Shown: one piece after another, positions 1-11,744 of the stretch
Numbering within the stretch: the stretch's first letter is position 1
Layout of the letters: every line of letters begins with the position of its first letter
Assembly: GCA_964017045.1 (NCBI GenBank)
Contig: OZ024796.1
Span: 23,809,010-23,873,009, forward strand
Direction of reading: 5' to 3'
DNA: 64,000 bases
DNA from: Omphiscola glabra
Taxonomy: Eukaryota > Mollusca > Gastropoda > Lymnaeidae
Translations under genes and position numbers: made by a program
Notes under the pieces: model-generated
What the model saw: only the letters and a program-made list of their open reading frames with translations
What the model was told of the DNA's origin: nothing
The model's database searches: none

Positions 1-687
1 TTGCTTATAGTGTCAATTTTAACTCGATAGAGCTGATAGCACTGACATTATGTGCAAAACGGTGTTATCCTTACCTGCGACTACTCCACCACTCCATTAC
101 CGTAGTGTTTAAGGAGACTTTTAGTGGTGGACATGACTGTATACATTCCTTATATAGCAGATGCTGTTTTTTTATGTTGTCAACAAAGAAGTTCTCATTC
201 TGTGATAAACGTAATTTAAATCATGATCCACGTCTGCATTATCTCCTTTAATTTAATTGTTGTTTGGTTTGTTGTTGTTTTTTTATTTAAAATATGCGTT
301 AATGAACTAATACCTGAAATTATTTCGCCACATTTATTTTATTGACGTGAATTGTTTGTTGTTTGTTTAATTTAATTTTTAAAATATGTTTGTTTCATTA
401 TCGACTTGAATTATTAATTTGACTAAACAATCACATCTGCGTTCCCTGTGAGAGTAATTTATCTTGTATGTGGAAGGCTAACATTAAAATTTTACGGATC
501 CTCATTTGATTATTTTTAATAAAAAGGAAGTTATCAATGTCAGATTCAATCCAATGTAGTTTTTAAATTCATATTATCATATTATTTGTAAAAATTTTAA
601 AAATATATAAAATTTTTAAAGAAAAAATCAGTGTACAAGCCAGGCGCGGACTAATGTGTGAGTGACACCGCGCAAATTACTTAAAGG
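1..687. other. AT-rich intergenic DNA
   Basis: No ORF of interest, splice pattern or clear repeat was seen. The stretch is dominated by short A and T runs and ends at the target-site copy of the MITE that follows. Confidence 0.6.
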
Positions 688-891
688 CAGTGGTTCCCAG
701 CCTGTCCTCCGTCGAGCCCTAAGGACTCAGCATGCACTTCTGAGGGGCTCCGCGGCCACTCCAGGAAACTCCTCAGCACCATTAACTTGTAAGACCCAGG
801 CTAGGCCTAAGGGGCTTCCTGATAGAAATTGGTTCTAAATTTTTTTTTTTAAATGTGTTCCGCGTGTCAAAAAATAGGTTGGGAACCACTG
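688..891. mobile_element. hAT-type MITE, copy 1
   Basis: This 204-bp element begins CAGTGGTTCCCAGCCTG and ends AGGTTGGGAACCACTG, so its ends are near-perfect inverted repeats. It is flanked by a short direct repeat: ACTTAAAGG at 679-687 and again at 892-900. An 8-9 bp duplication and CAGTGGTTC-type termini are hallmarks of hAT-superfamily non-autonomous elements. The 80-codon minus-strand ORF across its right end is an accident. Related copies lie at 3755-3951 and 37853-38034. Confidence 0.75.
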
Positions 892-1681
892 ACTTAAAGG
901 TTTCGCTTTGAATAAATGAACTTAAGTTAGTTGAATTGAAGGTGCGTCGGAAGGGGGGGGGGGAGGGGGGAAACAGTCGCTGTATCTGAACCATGACGTG
1001 CTTCTGGTCCTGTGTGTTGGCCATGGTGGTTAACAGGAAGTGCCGAGTAGCAGAACCTAGCAGAAGCTGACTTCACGGGTTTTCCCGTTAAAAGGAACGG
1101 TTAATCTTTTCTTATTTTTTAAAAAAAATTTGGATGTATTATATTTTATGGCCCTTTACTTAACTCAATCTCTATATTTTTGTTGGTTATTGTTTTGATT
1201 TTTGTGAAGGTAATGCAATGTTTATCTGAAGACTGATATTGTTTACAACGATTTTAGTCACTGAAAATAGAACACATCGGTAAAAGAATTTTTTTTTTGA
1301 AACATTAAAATTAAAGGAGATAAAAATAAGTGGTTCTCTAAATTGTATATAGATGCACTACCTAAAAACGTGTATGTGTGTGTGTGTGTTTTACATACAA
1401 AATATGTGTTGACCTCTGTTTGAAGTTGGCTTCTACTGCATTGGCCAAAATGATATTATGTATATATTTGGTGTGTATTTTTTTCTTCTTCAGAAAATTA
1501 TTGACGTCATTTCAGTCTTAGGAAAGGCGATGCTTGATATGTCTGCTTAAATATTGATTAAGACATTTTTTTTTTCATTCTTTGTGGAACAATACATTTT
1601 AAAATATATGATTTTTTTTCCTTCGGTTTTGCTTATCTTGGATATCAGGAAATCTGCTGTTTAAAGATTCAAGCTGGCTGA
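892..1681. other. AT-rich intergenic DNA with poly-G tract
   Basis: A G-rich run lies at about 950-969 and a short TG repeat at about 1374-1389. No gene was recognised. Confidence 0.5.
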
Positions 1682-1715
1682 TAATTTATTCAGGGGCAAA
1701 GGCCACACAAAATTA

Positions 1716-1771
<56 letters not shown>

Positions 1772-1890
1772 TTGTTGTTGTTGTAAAAATGGTAATTTTT
1801 TTGTGTTGTCTTTGCCCCTGAATAAATTAGCATCTGGCTGCTAATTCATTCAGGGGCAAAGGCCACACAAACTTACCATTTTTTACAAAT
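1682..1890. repeat. Inverted repeat around a poly-T tract
   Basis: The segment ATTTATTCAGGGGCAAAGG through AAATTACCATTTT (about 1685-1730) recurs as its reverse complement at about 1785-1830, separated by a T tract of about 50 and a short GTT repeat. A third, directly oriented copy starts near 1846. The structure could fold into a long hairpin. It may be a foldback element or a tail-to-tail pair of a T-tailed retroposon. Confidence 0.6.
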
Positions 1891-3680
1891 ATTATTTTGG
1901 TTTTTAAAAACAACAACAATTTTGGGGTGAGGCTAAAATAATTTTTTAAAGGCTTTTTCCTCTGGTGTTTACGCTGAGTCTGTTCAGGTTGATGAGACGA
2001 TGGCGCTTCAATTGAGTTCTTATCCCTCAATCTATTTTACGATTTTTAGCATCTGTTTTCCAAGAAACCGTGTGGAGAGACCGTGTATTTTTATGTTCAG
2101 AATTTGATTTATGGTGGGGAAAATGTATGTAGAAGTGTATGTAAAGTAAAACGGTTGTGTTTTGACTGGAAAATTAAATAAGACAGATGAGAAAATGTAC
2201 GCTCATTACCATGCCGTGAGTTTGATGAATTCTGCGATTGTGCAGTTATTTGAACCTGGCTCTTTTGAAGTTATGTCTTTAGAGCTCTTGAAATACTTTT
2301 TAATTTATTTTTTTTATGTATTTGAGCGTGTACATATATCCAGTAAACTATTTGAATTGTATTTTTTTTTTTTGCTTTTTATCTCGACATGTTTTGTTAT
2401 TTGAATGACTTTTTTTGTTTTACCTCAAAGTGTACACGGATGTGTGTACAACTGAATTACCTTTCCCTTGAAACCTGCAAGGGAGGGGGGTAGACAAAGC
2501 CCCATTTCTTTGCTATTTTATGTTTGAATACATTTAACTTTTTTTTTTTTTCTTATAATTCATATAATCTCATTTTTTTATTTTTTTCGGTCCTATCCTT
2601 CATTGTGTTTTCAAGATAATGTTAAATGAGATGTTGCGTCGCAAAGAAAAAGCATCTTTGTCATACGACCTACGTGACAAGGCTAAAAAAAAGCACTTCT
2701 CTTGTTTTCCTTAATCAAATATTCTTTTTAAAGATGTATAAGTCTCTGAAAACTAGATATTTGCAAAAAAAGAATTTTTAAACAAATTATTTAGGCTCTT
2801 ATATATATTTTTTTGTGTTTATCCATAATTTGGTTAGTCACGTCTTAATTTTTTGGTTTAGTAAATTAGAGGTGAGCTGAACATTTTAGTCAGAGAGCTA
2901 CGACCAATGAAAAATTAACTGGTTTGAAAACAACAGTACTCTAAGACTCTATGCCTCTAAGACTCTAAAACGGATGCACACACAACAAATACATAAATGT
3001 TCCCAAACGTATTGTGTGGGGACGTCATCTGAGATTACCTATAATGCAACTCAAATTTCTATATTTCTTTAATTATTATTATTTTTATTTTATTTTTTTG
3101 CATAGAGTTTGAGAAGTTGGAAAGCTTTTTTTGTTACAGTGAATTTCAGAACTAATCAGATTCTTTATGATGGCGGGCCACCAGGGAACAGGCTTGGCTA
3201 AACTGCGGGATGATTTTTGCATCCGTTTATTTTCTGACAGAGTTAAACTGTTCCATTGTACATATTAAAAACTGAGACGGCGCCATTTTTTTTTTAATCC
3301 GCCGTTTTGCCGCGAATGTGTTTCGATCGCTTCTGCAAAGTAATTAATCAACATTTTCACAATATCAAATCTCTCAACATTAAAATGAACTGCTAAAATG
3401 TTTTATCCTTAAACCATCCTATTTAATCACTGTGAAAAATATGTTTTATTGTTTCGCTTAAAACCAGCGTTTCTCTTTTTCTTTTTACTCGTGGCCTGCT
3501 GAAATATTGACCTTGTTGGCCTCCTTCCTTGTTATTAATTTATTTTTTTCAAGTCTTTCTTTATTAACAAAAAATCCTGAGTTCCTTCGTGAGATTTTTG
3601 TGTAAATGTCACTTGTACCTCGTTGTGATTTTAAATTTGCACTTAAAAGTCACCACCATAAACAATCGAGCAAACTGAGT
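1891..3680. other. Gene-free AT-rich stretch
   Basis: Only short ORFs of skewed composition are present (for example at 2162-2404), without splice context or recognisable domains. I see no gene or classified repeat. Confidence 0.5.
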
Positions 3681-4142
3681 TGAAATATAAGGACAAAGTA
3701 TGATAAGCTTGAATTTATATTCAGAACAAAAGATTTCAAGGTTTCGGCTTAGAGCAGTGGTTCTCAACCTGTGGGTCGCGACCCCTTGGTGGGTCGAAAG
3801 ACCATTTAACAAGGGTCGCAATAGACCATCTGAAAACACATATACTCTACAGTTATGAAGTGGCAACAAACCTAAATGTGTGGTTGGGGGTCGCCACAAC
3901 ATGAGGAACTGTATTAAAGGTTCGCGGCATTAGGAAGGTTGAGAACCATTGGCTTAGAGCCTTCATCAGAAAACAAGACGAAAAGACAGATCACGAGGAA
4001 AAAACAACTCTTGTTTTTTGTTGACAAACACGGTGATTTGTCTTTTAGTCTTGTTTTCTAATGAATGCTCTAGGCCGAAATGTTAAAATCTTTTGACCTG
4101 TCTATAAATTCAAATTTCACATACTTTGTTCTTATATTTCAT
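3681..4142. mobile_element. Foldback element interrupted by a hAT MITE
   Basis: The left half (3681-3754 continued at 3960-3995) is the inverted complement of about 4025-4142. Matched blocks include GAAATATAAGGACAAAGTAT, GGTTTCGGC, and GAAAACAAGACGAAAAGAC, each found reversed with a few mismatches on the right. The arms are about 110 bp once the inserted MITE is removed. The family is unknown. The loop is short and AT-rich. Confidence 0.65.
3755..3951. mobile_element. hAT-type MITE, copy 2 (nested)
   Basis: The 197-bp element runs from CAGTGGTTCTCAACCT to AGGTTGAGAACCATTG and is flanked on both sides by the perfect 8-bp duplication GCTTAGAG (3747-3754 and 3952-3959). This is the textbook target-site length for hAT elements. 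It sits inside one arm of the foldback element, so it inserted later. Confidence 0.85.
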
Positions 4143-4779
4143 TGACACAACTTGAATGCAGTCCATCAACTATCTTTCAAACTGAGTTGACCCGCGTACA
4201 TCATTAGTAATTTCATTTGCGGATTCGTTACAAACAAATAAACTAATCAAAATAATAATATTGGATGACCCAATCCTCCGGTATGAAATTAAACATTTAA
4301 GTTATTTATTTAATTTGGTGTCCTATAGAATCGATCGTATCCTGGGTGCCCATACAGTGCTTGTCGAATCTGATCCAACCGCTCCGGCGTAGCTTACTTT
4401 AACCATGTTAAATGAAAATGCCATGTTACCAAGGCCTATAGAGAACTACTACAAGTGTGCCTTTCAAAATGTGTGTGTGTTTTTCTTTAAATATCCATAT
4501 ATTCATATAATTGTCTTGTCACAAATAATAAGCCATGCATTATGTGTCAATTTAAATTATTTCTGGGTTGTTGTTTTTTTCATTGTTGTTGTTGTTGTTT
4601 TTAAATGGTTTGTTTCGTTTAAACATAATATATTGACCCATCCCAATCATTTTTTAAAATTTTCTTATGAAAAGACATTGTAAACCAGAAAAAAATAAAC
4701 TCCAACGGGAAGAGTGCTCCACTTTTGTTGTTATGACTTTCTTTTGAATTAACCACTCTCCAACCCACACCTTGACTAA
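4143..4779. other. AT-rich intergenic DNA
   Basis: Nothing beyond GTT-rich simple sequence (about 4565-4600) and unsupported ORFs was seen. Confidence 0.5.
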
Positions 4780-4784
4780 TATAT

Positions 4785-5392
4785 AGTAGTTAAACCCCGC
4801 TATAACGCGAATTTCGATACAACGCGGTGGTGGCATTGCTACCAAATTTTCGTATATTCATTTTAGGTGATTTTTTTTTCAAATTACATGGATTGGGGGG
4901 GGGGGTTGTAACATTATATATTCTCGCACAACACAATCACAAATCCACAAAAATTAGTACAACTTCAAAAAAACAAAGCTTACTAACAACAAGAGATTTT
5001 TAAAAAATCCACAAGCTTCCCGTGTTGTTGAAAAAAAAAAAAAAAAAGCTCTCGCATCAATTAGTGTAAAACCCTTCATTTACGCGACACGGCTACTGAC
5101 GCGGGTTAACGGAAATTTGTACGAAAGAAAAATTGTTCAACGGAAGTTTGCTCAAACGGCAATTTCATTTTCTAAGTAGTTTCAGGATACGATTGGGGCG
5201 ATCTGATTTTAAGTTCATGATTATATTACATAGTAAAATAATGCGTTCACAATGAAATTTCACGCAAAATTTAACGTGTGAACTGGAAAAAAAAGATTCG
5301 ACCAAATTTCCGTTCCATCAAATTTCCGTTGATCAATTTTCCGTCCACGAAATGTCTTTCAAACAAATTTCCGGAGGTTTTACTGTAGCTAG
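4785..5392. mobile_element. Possible decayed pogo/Tc1-like element
   Basis: The left end reads GTTAAACCCCGCTATAACGC and the right end GGAGGTTTTACTGTA. Both resemble termini common in pogo/Tigger-like elements (CAGTAAAACCTCC / AACCCCGCTATAACG types), but they do not form a good inverted pair with each other. They may therefore be two different fragments. No transposase reading frame is visible. Confidence 0.25.
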
Positions 5393-5454
5393 ATTTTATA
5401 TGTTGTAAAAAATATCGGAAAACAGGTATGAAAATGTATGCCTGGAAGATGGTA

Positions 5455-5990
5455 ACAATGGGGAGAGACTGCAATCAGGTTAGAAAAATGGAAATGAGTT
5501 ATAATCAAAGTAGCGGAAAACCTGAAAAAGAGAACGCAACAAAATAACGAAGATGTCGGCAAGAAGCCTCCATCATCGAACAAACAGTAGAATCAGAATT
5601 AATTAAAATAACGCTTAGCTGTGGTGTAGTATTCGAGGGGACAGCAAACTGAAAGAATATGTTCAGCACATTAAAAAAATAAAAAAGAGGTTTTCACGAA
5701 AGTAAAGAGATGGACTTGAAAGCGCAGATGATATACATGTTTCCATATGCACTGAAGGCCCAATGTGATATGTTGTGAATAAGTTCACTAGAAGATGTCA
5801 CTTTCAGTTGGAATCAGCTCTGAAGTGCTCTCCGGAAAATGCCAGATTTATGATGGTCATAGAAGTGTTTCAAAATATATGTTGAGTTTCGCAATTGAAC
5901 TTCAAAAAATGTTAATAAGGGGGAGAGACTGCAATCAGGTTAGCAAACAAGGAAATGAGTGAAACAAAGTATGGGAAATCCTGAAAAAAT
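5455..5990. repeat. Interspersed repeat family A, tandem pair
   Basis: A block starting GGGGAGAGACTGCAATCAGG occurs at about 5459-5530 and again at about 5920-5985, with matching downstream text (GAAATGAGT, CAAAGTA, CCTGAAAAA). A related segment, including the GGAAGCC-TCATCA-GAACAAAC stretch, recurs at 62700-62890. At least three copies in 64 kb indicate a dispersed repeat; the class is unknown. Confidence 0.55.
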
Positions 5991-6169
5991 CTTTTAAAGA
6001 CCAGAAATTTTATTTTTAAAATTAGGGATTGTTTTTGTTGAAATGTATTTTTTTTAAAAATAAGACTAATGGGAAAAAGATTGTCTTAAGTTTAAATTAT
6101 AAGATAATAGTTTTAAGTTTTAAAAAATGTTTTAATGTTTCATTGTGTTAGATCTGAAATATTATTATT

Positions 6170-6435
6170 ATTAAGGTGGTTTAATATAGCGCTGTACCCC
6201 CGTCTAGGGCTAGGTTCACTGCGCTTCATATAGAAATTAGCAATTACAGAAAATATATATTTAAGCACAATTGGTTAAAAACTTTACCTCACCCACACAA
6301 GTACAATCTACTCCTGTCCAGACATGGACAGCACCCAGCAGCATCGAGCGTTGTTTATCAGTCAGAGGGGGGGGGGGGGAGAATGAGTCGGTATAGTACA
6401 TTTTGAAGTTTAGGTCTTGAGGGCAGTTTTGAATA
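6170..6435 (+). repeat. Interspersed repeat family B, copy 1
   Basis: This copy contains ATATAGCGCTGTACCCC, GACATGGACAGCACCCAGC, AGCATCGAGCG, and a poly-G run near 6367. The same ordered blocks recur at 6470-7090 and, inverted, at 11745-12200. It is probably a SINE-like or non-autonomous element. An ATTATTATT stretch precedes each of the first two copies. Confidence 0.6.
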
Positions 6436-6469
6436 CTGGGATGGTCATTATATTATTATTAGAAGTAGT

Positions 6470-7090
6470 AGTTTTTTCATATAGCGCGGTACCCCAGCCT
6501 AGGACTGGGCTCACCACGCTGTACATAAAGTTTGACAAACATAATCATGAACTTAAAAATTAACACACATTAATTAAATTTTAAAAAAATGTATATTCAC
6601 TCCACCAATTCCATAACTATTTACATGTCAAGCCATGGACGGCACCCAGCAGCATCGTTTATCGGTCAGAGGAGGGAATCAGTCAGGATAGTAGAGTTTA
6701 AAGAGATGTGTTTTGAGTGCAGTTTTGAATGCTGTGATGGTCGGTATATTGCGGGTGTATAGTGGAAGAGAATTCAATTGTTTGGGGGCACAGAAAGAGA
6801 AAGATCGTTCACCTTATGTTTTCGTGGGAGTCTTCGGGGCAGAAAGAATACGCGAGTCTGCGGAGGGGGGAAGCTGTCGAAGGGGTGAATAGACAGAGAG
6901 AAGTTCGATTAGATAGGAAGGGCAAGAATTCGAGAAAAAGTTATGGCAGAGAACAGGGAGTTTGTAGTCAATCCGTGCATGTACAGGGAGTCAAGGAAGT
7001 GAATGTATGATTGTAAGATGCAGAGGGATCGGAGATAGTATACGCAATCGCAAAAATGGAGAGGAGGTCAGAAACATAGTTTTGCGTGAT
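6470..7090 (+). repeat. Interspersed repeat family B, copy 2 (longer)
   Basis: The copy starts ATATAGCGCGGTACCCC and continues through CATGGACGGCACCCAGCAGC into GGGGGCACAGAAAGAGAAAG and TGCGGAGGGGGGAAGC. The 82-codon ORF inside it (6762-7010) is part of the repeat and not a gene. Confidence 0.6.
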
Positions 7091-7247
7091 TTTTAATCGT
7101 ATTTTTATTTTATTTTAAAGAATTAGGCTAATCCAGATTTAAACACTCCTTAGAAATGTTAAAAACACGTTCACGAACTCAAATTATTTATAAAGTATGC
7201 AAAAACTCTCCACATCAATGTTTTTTTCAATTCGTGAACATGGAAGG

Positions 7248-7270
7248 ACGTCATTCGCATGCTACGTCAC
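7248..7270 (+). promoter_or_regulatory. Two CRE-like half sites upstream of the 7.4-kb ORF
   Basis: GACGTCA lies at 7248-7254 and TACGTCAC at 7263-7270, about 145-165 bp upstream of the ATG at 7414. CREB/ATF factors bind such motifs. The assignment as promoter rests only on the motifs and their position. Confidence 0.3.
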
Positions 7271-7413
7271 CGGTTTGTGTGTACATCCTTTTTAGCTTCT
7301 GGGTAAGGGCTGTGTAGAAATTCCACCATTTTAGTCCATTTTGCAGTACCTTCGTTTTTAAATTATCAACATATGTAGACACCTTTCTCGTTGTGGTTTC
7401 ACTCTTTAACATC

Positions 7414-7890
7414 ATGGAGCCACTCGAAACGGCCTCCAAAGAACAGTCCGGATACATCCCCGATGATGAACAATCCCCCGCCGCCGTCGAGACTCCGATA
7501 GATATTCCAATAGAAGTCTCCAATTCCGAAAACTGCGTGATCAATCCATGTCGCGATCTCATCCCAGATGTTGTCAGCGACGTGCCGAAGGAGGAGATCT
7601 CCAGCAGCGTCGACCCAGAGGTCTCGTCGTGCCCACCGTGCCCACCTTGTCCAGGCGACGAGGCCGCCGCGGCACCTGCTCCGGCAGACATTCCCGCTGA
7701 GGGCATTGTTGAGCCGAAGACGGACGCCGAATGCAACGAGGAAGACTGCCCCGTGTGCGATGAGATGTTCGAGGAGAAGAAGGAAGCAGCCAGCACAAGA
7801 CCACCATGCCCCGAGCCGTTGTTCCCCATTTGTCGTGAGCATATCCCACCGTGTGAGACCGTCGTGTGCCCTGAGGAGGATCATTTATAA
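7414..7890 (+). CDS. Acidic Cys/Pro-rich protein, unknown (158 aa)
   Basis: An open frame starts at an ATG with good context (ACATCATGG) and ends with TAA at 7888-7890. Base composition is markedly more GC-rich and codon-like than the surroundings. The product is acidic and has about a dozen cysteines: a CPPCPPC run near residues 73-79, C-x4-C-x2-C near 107-115, and several CP pairs in the last 30 residues. An Ala/Pro stretch lies near 84-95. No signal peptide or membrane segment is evident. I do not recognise the family; cysteine spacing could bind metal. A consensus splice donor (GGG|GTAAGT) lies 18 nt past the stop at 7908/7909, so the exon may continue into a spliced 3'UTR or be joined to the 13.8-kb gene. 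Longer ORFs on other frames here are shadows. Confidence 0.55.
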   Translation: MEPLETASKEQSGYIPDDEQSPAAVETPIDIPIEVSNSENCVINPCRDLIPDVVSDVPKEEISSSVDPEVSSCPPCPPCPGDEAAAAPAPADIPAEGIVEPKTDAECNEEDCPVCDEMFEEKKEAASTRPPCPEPLFPICREHIPPCETVVCPEEDHL

Positions 7891-7949
7891 ATCAAACAGA
7901 TATTTGGGGTAAGTACAAATTATGTTAATTAAATTTTTTTGGTAAATTT

Positions 7950-8345
7950 GGAGAGATAGCACTGCATCTTTTACTATGGTCGCCATCTTGGTTGAGACTA
8001 TCTATCCCAAAACCTAATCTGAACCCTAAATTTGGTAAATGTTGAGAGATATCACCACGTTTTTTACCATGGCTGCCAACTTGATTGCCGTAAACCGTAA
8101 AATTAAGAATAAAGTGTTTAAAAATAAATGAAAAAAAAATTCCTAAATCTATCCCTAAACCTAACCTGGACCCTAAATGTATCCTTAACGAAGTCACGGT
8201 GATATCTCTCAATATTAGCCCTGAATTTATCCCTAACCTGGGTTTTGACGCTATCGTAACCAAGGTTTTGATTTGACTCTATTGGAAATTAGGGCTTTGA
8301 CCCTATCGGAACCAGGGTCCTGCAATAAACACGCACATGAATTCA
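7950..8345. repeat. Telomere-like repeat family C, degenerate copy
   Basis: The segment holds several CCCTAAACCTAACCTGGACC-type strings and two GCCATCTTGG-like or GCCAACTTGATTGCC motifs. It also shares AAAATTAAGAATAAA-GTTTAAAAATAA with 25365-25395. The same CCCTAACCTGAACCCTAAAT motif recurs at 25400-25510, 26285-26320, 48245-48330 and 61405-61435. It is a dispersed element and not a telomere. Confidence 0.6.
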
Positions 8346-9600
8346 CGGTGCTATCTCTCCAAATTAGTCCATTTTTTTAAATTTTGTGAATGACGTTGTA
8401 CCATTAAAAAAAAATTAAAAACAAATGTTTAAAAAGTGAAAAAATGAACACGATAATATACAGAGAAAAAGATCCAAAAAATATATTCATCTTATTCGCC
8501 AATGTGAATTTTGTTTCCTATAACATGAAACTTGCCCAAACATTGCATACATTTATGGTTCTCTTTTGTTCATGCTCCTTAAAAGCAGGGAAACTCCCAA
8601 CACTAGTCGGGATACAAAAGCAGTTACAGTTCAGCCGTGTTTCAATACGTGTGGCGACACACCTGTGTATCTCTAAAATGGTACATGGTTGTGTCGCAAG
8701 AAGCGCACTGGTGTGTCGCAGTAGGCTCACGCGGATGTCTAAATAGGTCCATGGGAGTGTCACAAAAAAAGTTCCCAGAGGTGTTGCAATGGGTTCACAG
8801 GTTTCTAATAAGTTTGGATAAAGATGAATTTTAAAAAAAAAAATCCATATTATCTGCTTGGGTGCTGGGGTGTTACTAGTGACGGTGCCTCCCCCCCCCC
8901 ACATGCACACACACATGCACACAAAAGCACACACAAACACATTCACATACCTTCCATAAATAAAGAAATAAAGGGGAGCAAAAAAAAAACAACTTACCTA
9001 AATTGAAGCGACCAATAATTCAATATTTATGAGAAGATATGTGTAGAGTTTTTTAAATTCAATCCCGCAGTGAAATGTTAAAATCTAATTCCAAAATCGT
9101 TGGGCTAACTTTAAATCAATTTCTGATACTTCCTACTTAGCCTTAGTAAATTAAATATGATTTTGATTGTATGCTACTCAGTTTATGAATTTGACCGCTT
9201 TAGATTTTCTTGACTGACAGATACAGATAAGATACACCTTGTTTGACTATCTTTAGCAATGCTGATATACTTTTTAACGGCGGTTGATCTTATGTAAATT
9301 TCATTATGCAGGTTATCAATGTATTCATACATAAACCATTTTCATTTGCTTATTGCCAATCAAAAGTTCGCTCCGGGAAAAAAAGTATCCATGTCTCTGC
9401 CTCCTTTTAACTTGAATCTGGAGATCTTGACTAAAGACATTTAATTTCTGTTCTATTCATTTGATTTTAAAAGTGTGTGATGGATTGCAAATGTAAAATG
9501 TTGTTCTAAACAAGATTTCGCTGATTATTATTTTTAAATAATAATACATTTAATCTTTTTTTTAAACACCTCCCTGTCACACCTTACCTACAAACAATGT
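8346..9600. other. Gene-free stretch with degenerate repeats
   Basis: About 8630-8790 holds loosely repeated GTGTCGCA/GTGTCAC units. A CA-rich simple repeat lies near 8900-8945. ORFs here lack splice support. Confidence 0.45.
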
Positions 9601-9614
9601 AACAACTCACATAC

Positions 9615-10135
9615 CCTCTTGATAACATCTCACACATCATCCCTGTTAAATCCCCACACATCCTCCCTGCTACCACGTCAGTCATCCTCCCTGTTACAAC
9701 CACAAACATCCTCTCTGTTACAATCTAAAACACCATCTCTGGTACAACCTCAAACACCCGCAAAGTTACCACCTAAAATACCCGCCCTGTTACCACCTAA
9801 AATACCCGCTCTGTTACCACCTAAAACACCCGCCCTGTTACCACCTAAAATACCCGCCCTGTTACCACCTAAAATACCCGCCCTGTTACCACCTAAAACA
9901 TCCTCCCTGTTACCACCTAAAACACCTGCCTTGTTACCACCTAAAACATCCTCCCTGTTACCACCTAAAACACCTGCCTTGTTACCACCTAAAACACCCG
10001 CCCTGTTACCACCTAAAACACCCGCCCTGTTACCACCTAAAACACCTGCCCTGTTACCACCTAAAACACCCGCCCTGTTACCACTTCAAACACCCGACTT
10101 GTTACCACCTAAAGCACCCGCCCTGTTAAATCTTT
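9615..10135. repeat. 24-bp minisatellite
   Basis: Units of CCTGTTACCACCTAAAACAC plus four bases repeat about 20 times, degrading toward the left edge. Because 24 is a multiple of three, one frame stays open and reads as an 8-residue PALLPPKT-type repeat, but it has no ATG and no gene context. Confidence 0.85.
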
Positions 10136-10149
10136 CTATAAAAAACGAC

Positions 10150-10690
10150 TAAGACGTCGTGAGTCTTCCCTCGTAACATCTTACACACCGTTCTTGATAA
10201 CACCCCCATATACACACCCTCTTAACATCCCAAACGCAATACCTGTTAACTCTTTACATATCGTCACTGTTAAATCCTTACACAGTCTCCCTGTAAACGC
10301 CCCAAACACCGTACTCTTTACATAACAACCCTGGTAACACGACACACACCCTCCTGTAAACACCTCACACATCCTCTCAGACACCTTTCCTAGTTAACAC
10401 CTCACACATCCTTTCAGACACCTTTCCTGGTAACACCTCACACATCCTTTCAGACACCTTTCCTGGTAACACCTTACACATCCTTTCACACACCGTTCCT
10501 GTTAATACCTCACACATCCTTTCAGACACCTTTCCTGGTAACACCTTACACATCCTTTCAGACACCTTTCCTGTTAACACCTCACACATCCTTTCAGACA
10601 CCTTTCCTGTTAATACCTCACACATCCTCTCAGACACCCTCCCTGTTAACCCTTCCCACACCTTCTCCGTTAACACCACCACACATATCC
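10150..10690. repeat. 36-bp minisatellite linked to the 24-bp array
   Basis: Units of about 36 bp (CTCACACATCCTTTCAGACA followed by CCTTTCCTGGTAACAC) repeat, cleanest at 10370-10670. They share the CCTGTTAACACCT core with the adjacent 24-bp array, so the two arrays probably arose from one ancestral unit. Confidence 0.85.
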
Positions 10691-11744
10691 TCCCTCAAAA
10701 TTGACTCTAATACATTTTAAAAGAATAAACCCATTAATTTATCATGTTTTGCTTTATTCTAATAATGGAAAGTCTTGCCTCATGAAATAGCCTATCTCAA
10801 AACTTATATATTTAATATAACTCAAAGGGAAGTTCCTGGTAGTTATTTTTGTTTCTGACAGGAAAGCTACAAAGTCCCTTTTAATTTTATGTAGTGTATA
10901 CTCAATGTTTACTTTTAAACTCGGTTAATTAAACGAACAACAAACAAACAAACAAAAAACAATTCTCTCCTCATACTACAGCTTCCCCCCCCCCCTTTTT
11001 TTTTTCCAAACCACACACACTTTTCCGAAAAACGTTTTTGAGATACATACACATCATAGTATTTTCATCGTAGCTAATTAATATTTCTTTGTGTATTCAA
11101 CATCTCCATAAATAAAAGTTTGTTTTGAGAGTAACCCTGGCATCGCGATTGTACATAAATTTTCATCTTGGAACCAATGTTACATAGGTTTCTCAAGGAC
11201 TTCTAAGCTATCATTAATTTAACCATCCGTTCTTCTATATGCCTATCTCTGCGTCCCCCTTTTAAGTTACATTGATTGAGTTTTTTCATGGCAGAGGAAT
11301 GGCGAGGGCGGTGCAGCGGGGTGCATATGTCCCCGGGCGCCATGGTACATTTTTGTCACGACAAGACAATGCCGATAACTCACTAAATCTTCACGTTTTA
11401 GAGCTTTTCCATTAGTAATATACTGTATTATTTAAATTATAAGTATACTTTGTAAGAACATTTGCTATAATCACTCATTATTATTATTTATTTAACTTTT
11501 CTTAAAAGATTTTGTTTTTCTCTGATGACAGATTTATTTAAGTTTATAATACAAAAATAAAAACTAAGACATGGAGACGTATAACGGTACTCCTCGTGAT
11601 TTTTTTTATAAGAAGAGAAAAATAAGTTTTTAACGAATAATATATATATATATTATTAAAAAACCACCTAGAAACATGGGAATTATACCTATTATAACGA
11701 ATATTTTTTAAATGCAGTGCATTAAAAAGGAAATCTAGAAATGT
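10691..11744. other. AT-rich intergenic DNA
   Basis: No gene was seen. A C run followed by a T run lies at about 10985-11006, and TA repeats at about 11640-11655. Confidence 0.5.

Noticed and set aside
7251..7884. Minus-strand ORFs of 161-192 codons opposite the 7.4-kb ORF
   Set aside because: They are complements of the GC-rich plus-strand frame, which has the good ATG context and the splice donor.
9619..10152. 177-codon ORF of PALLPPKT-type repeats
   Set aside because: It starts at a non-ATG codon, has no promoter or splice context and follows a 24-bp minisatellite.
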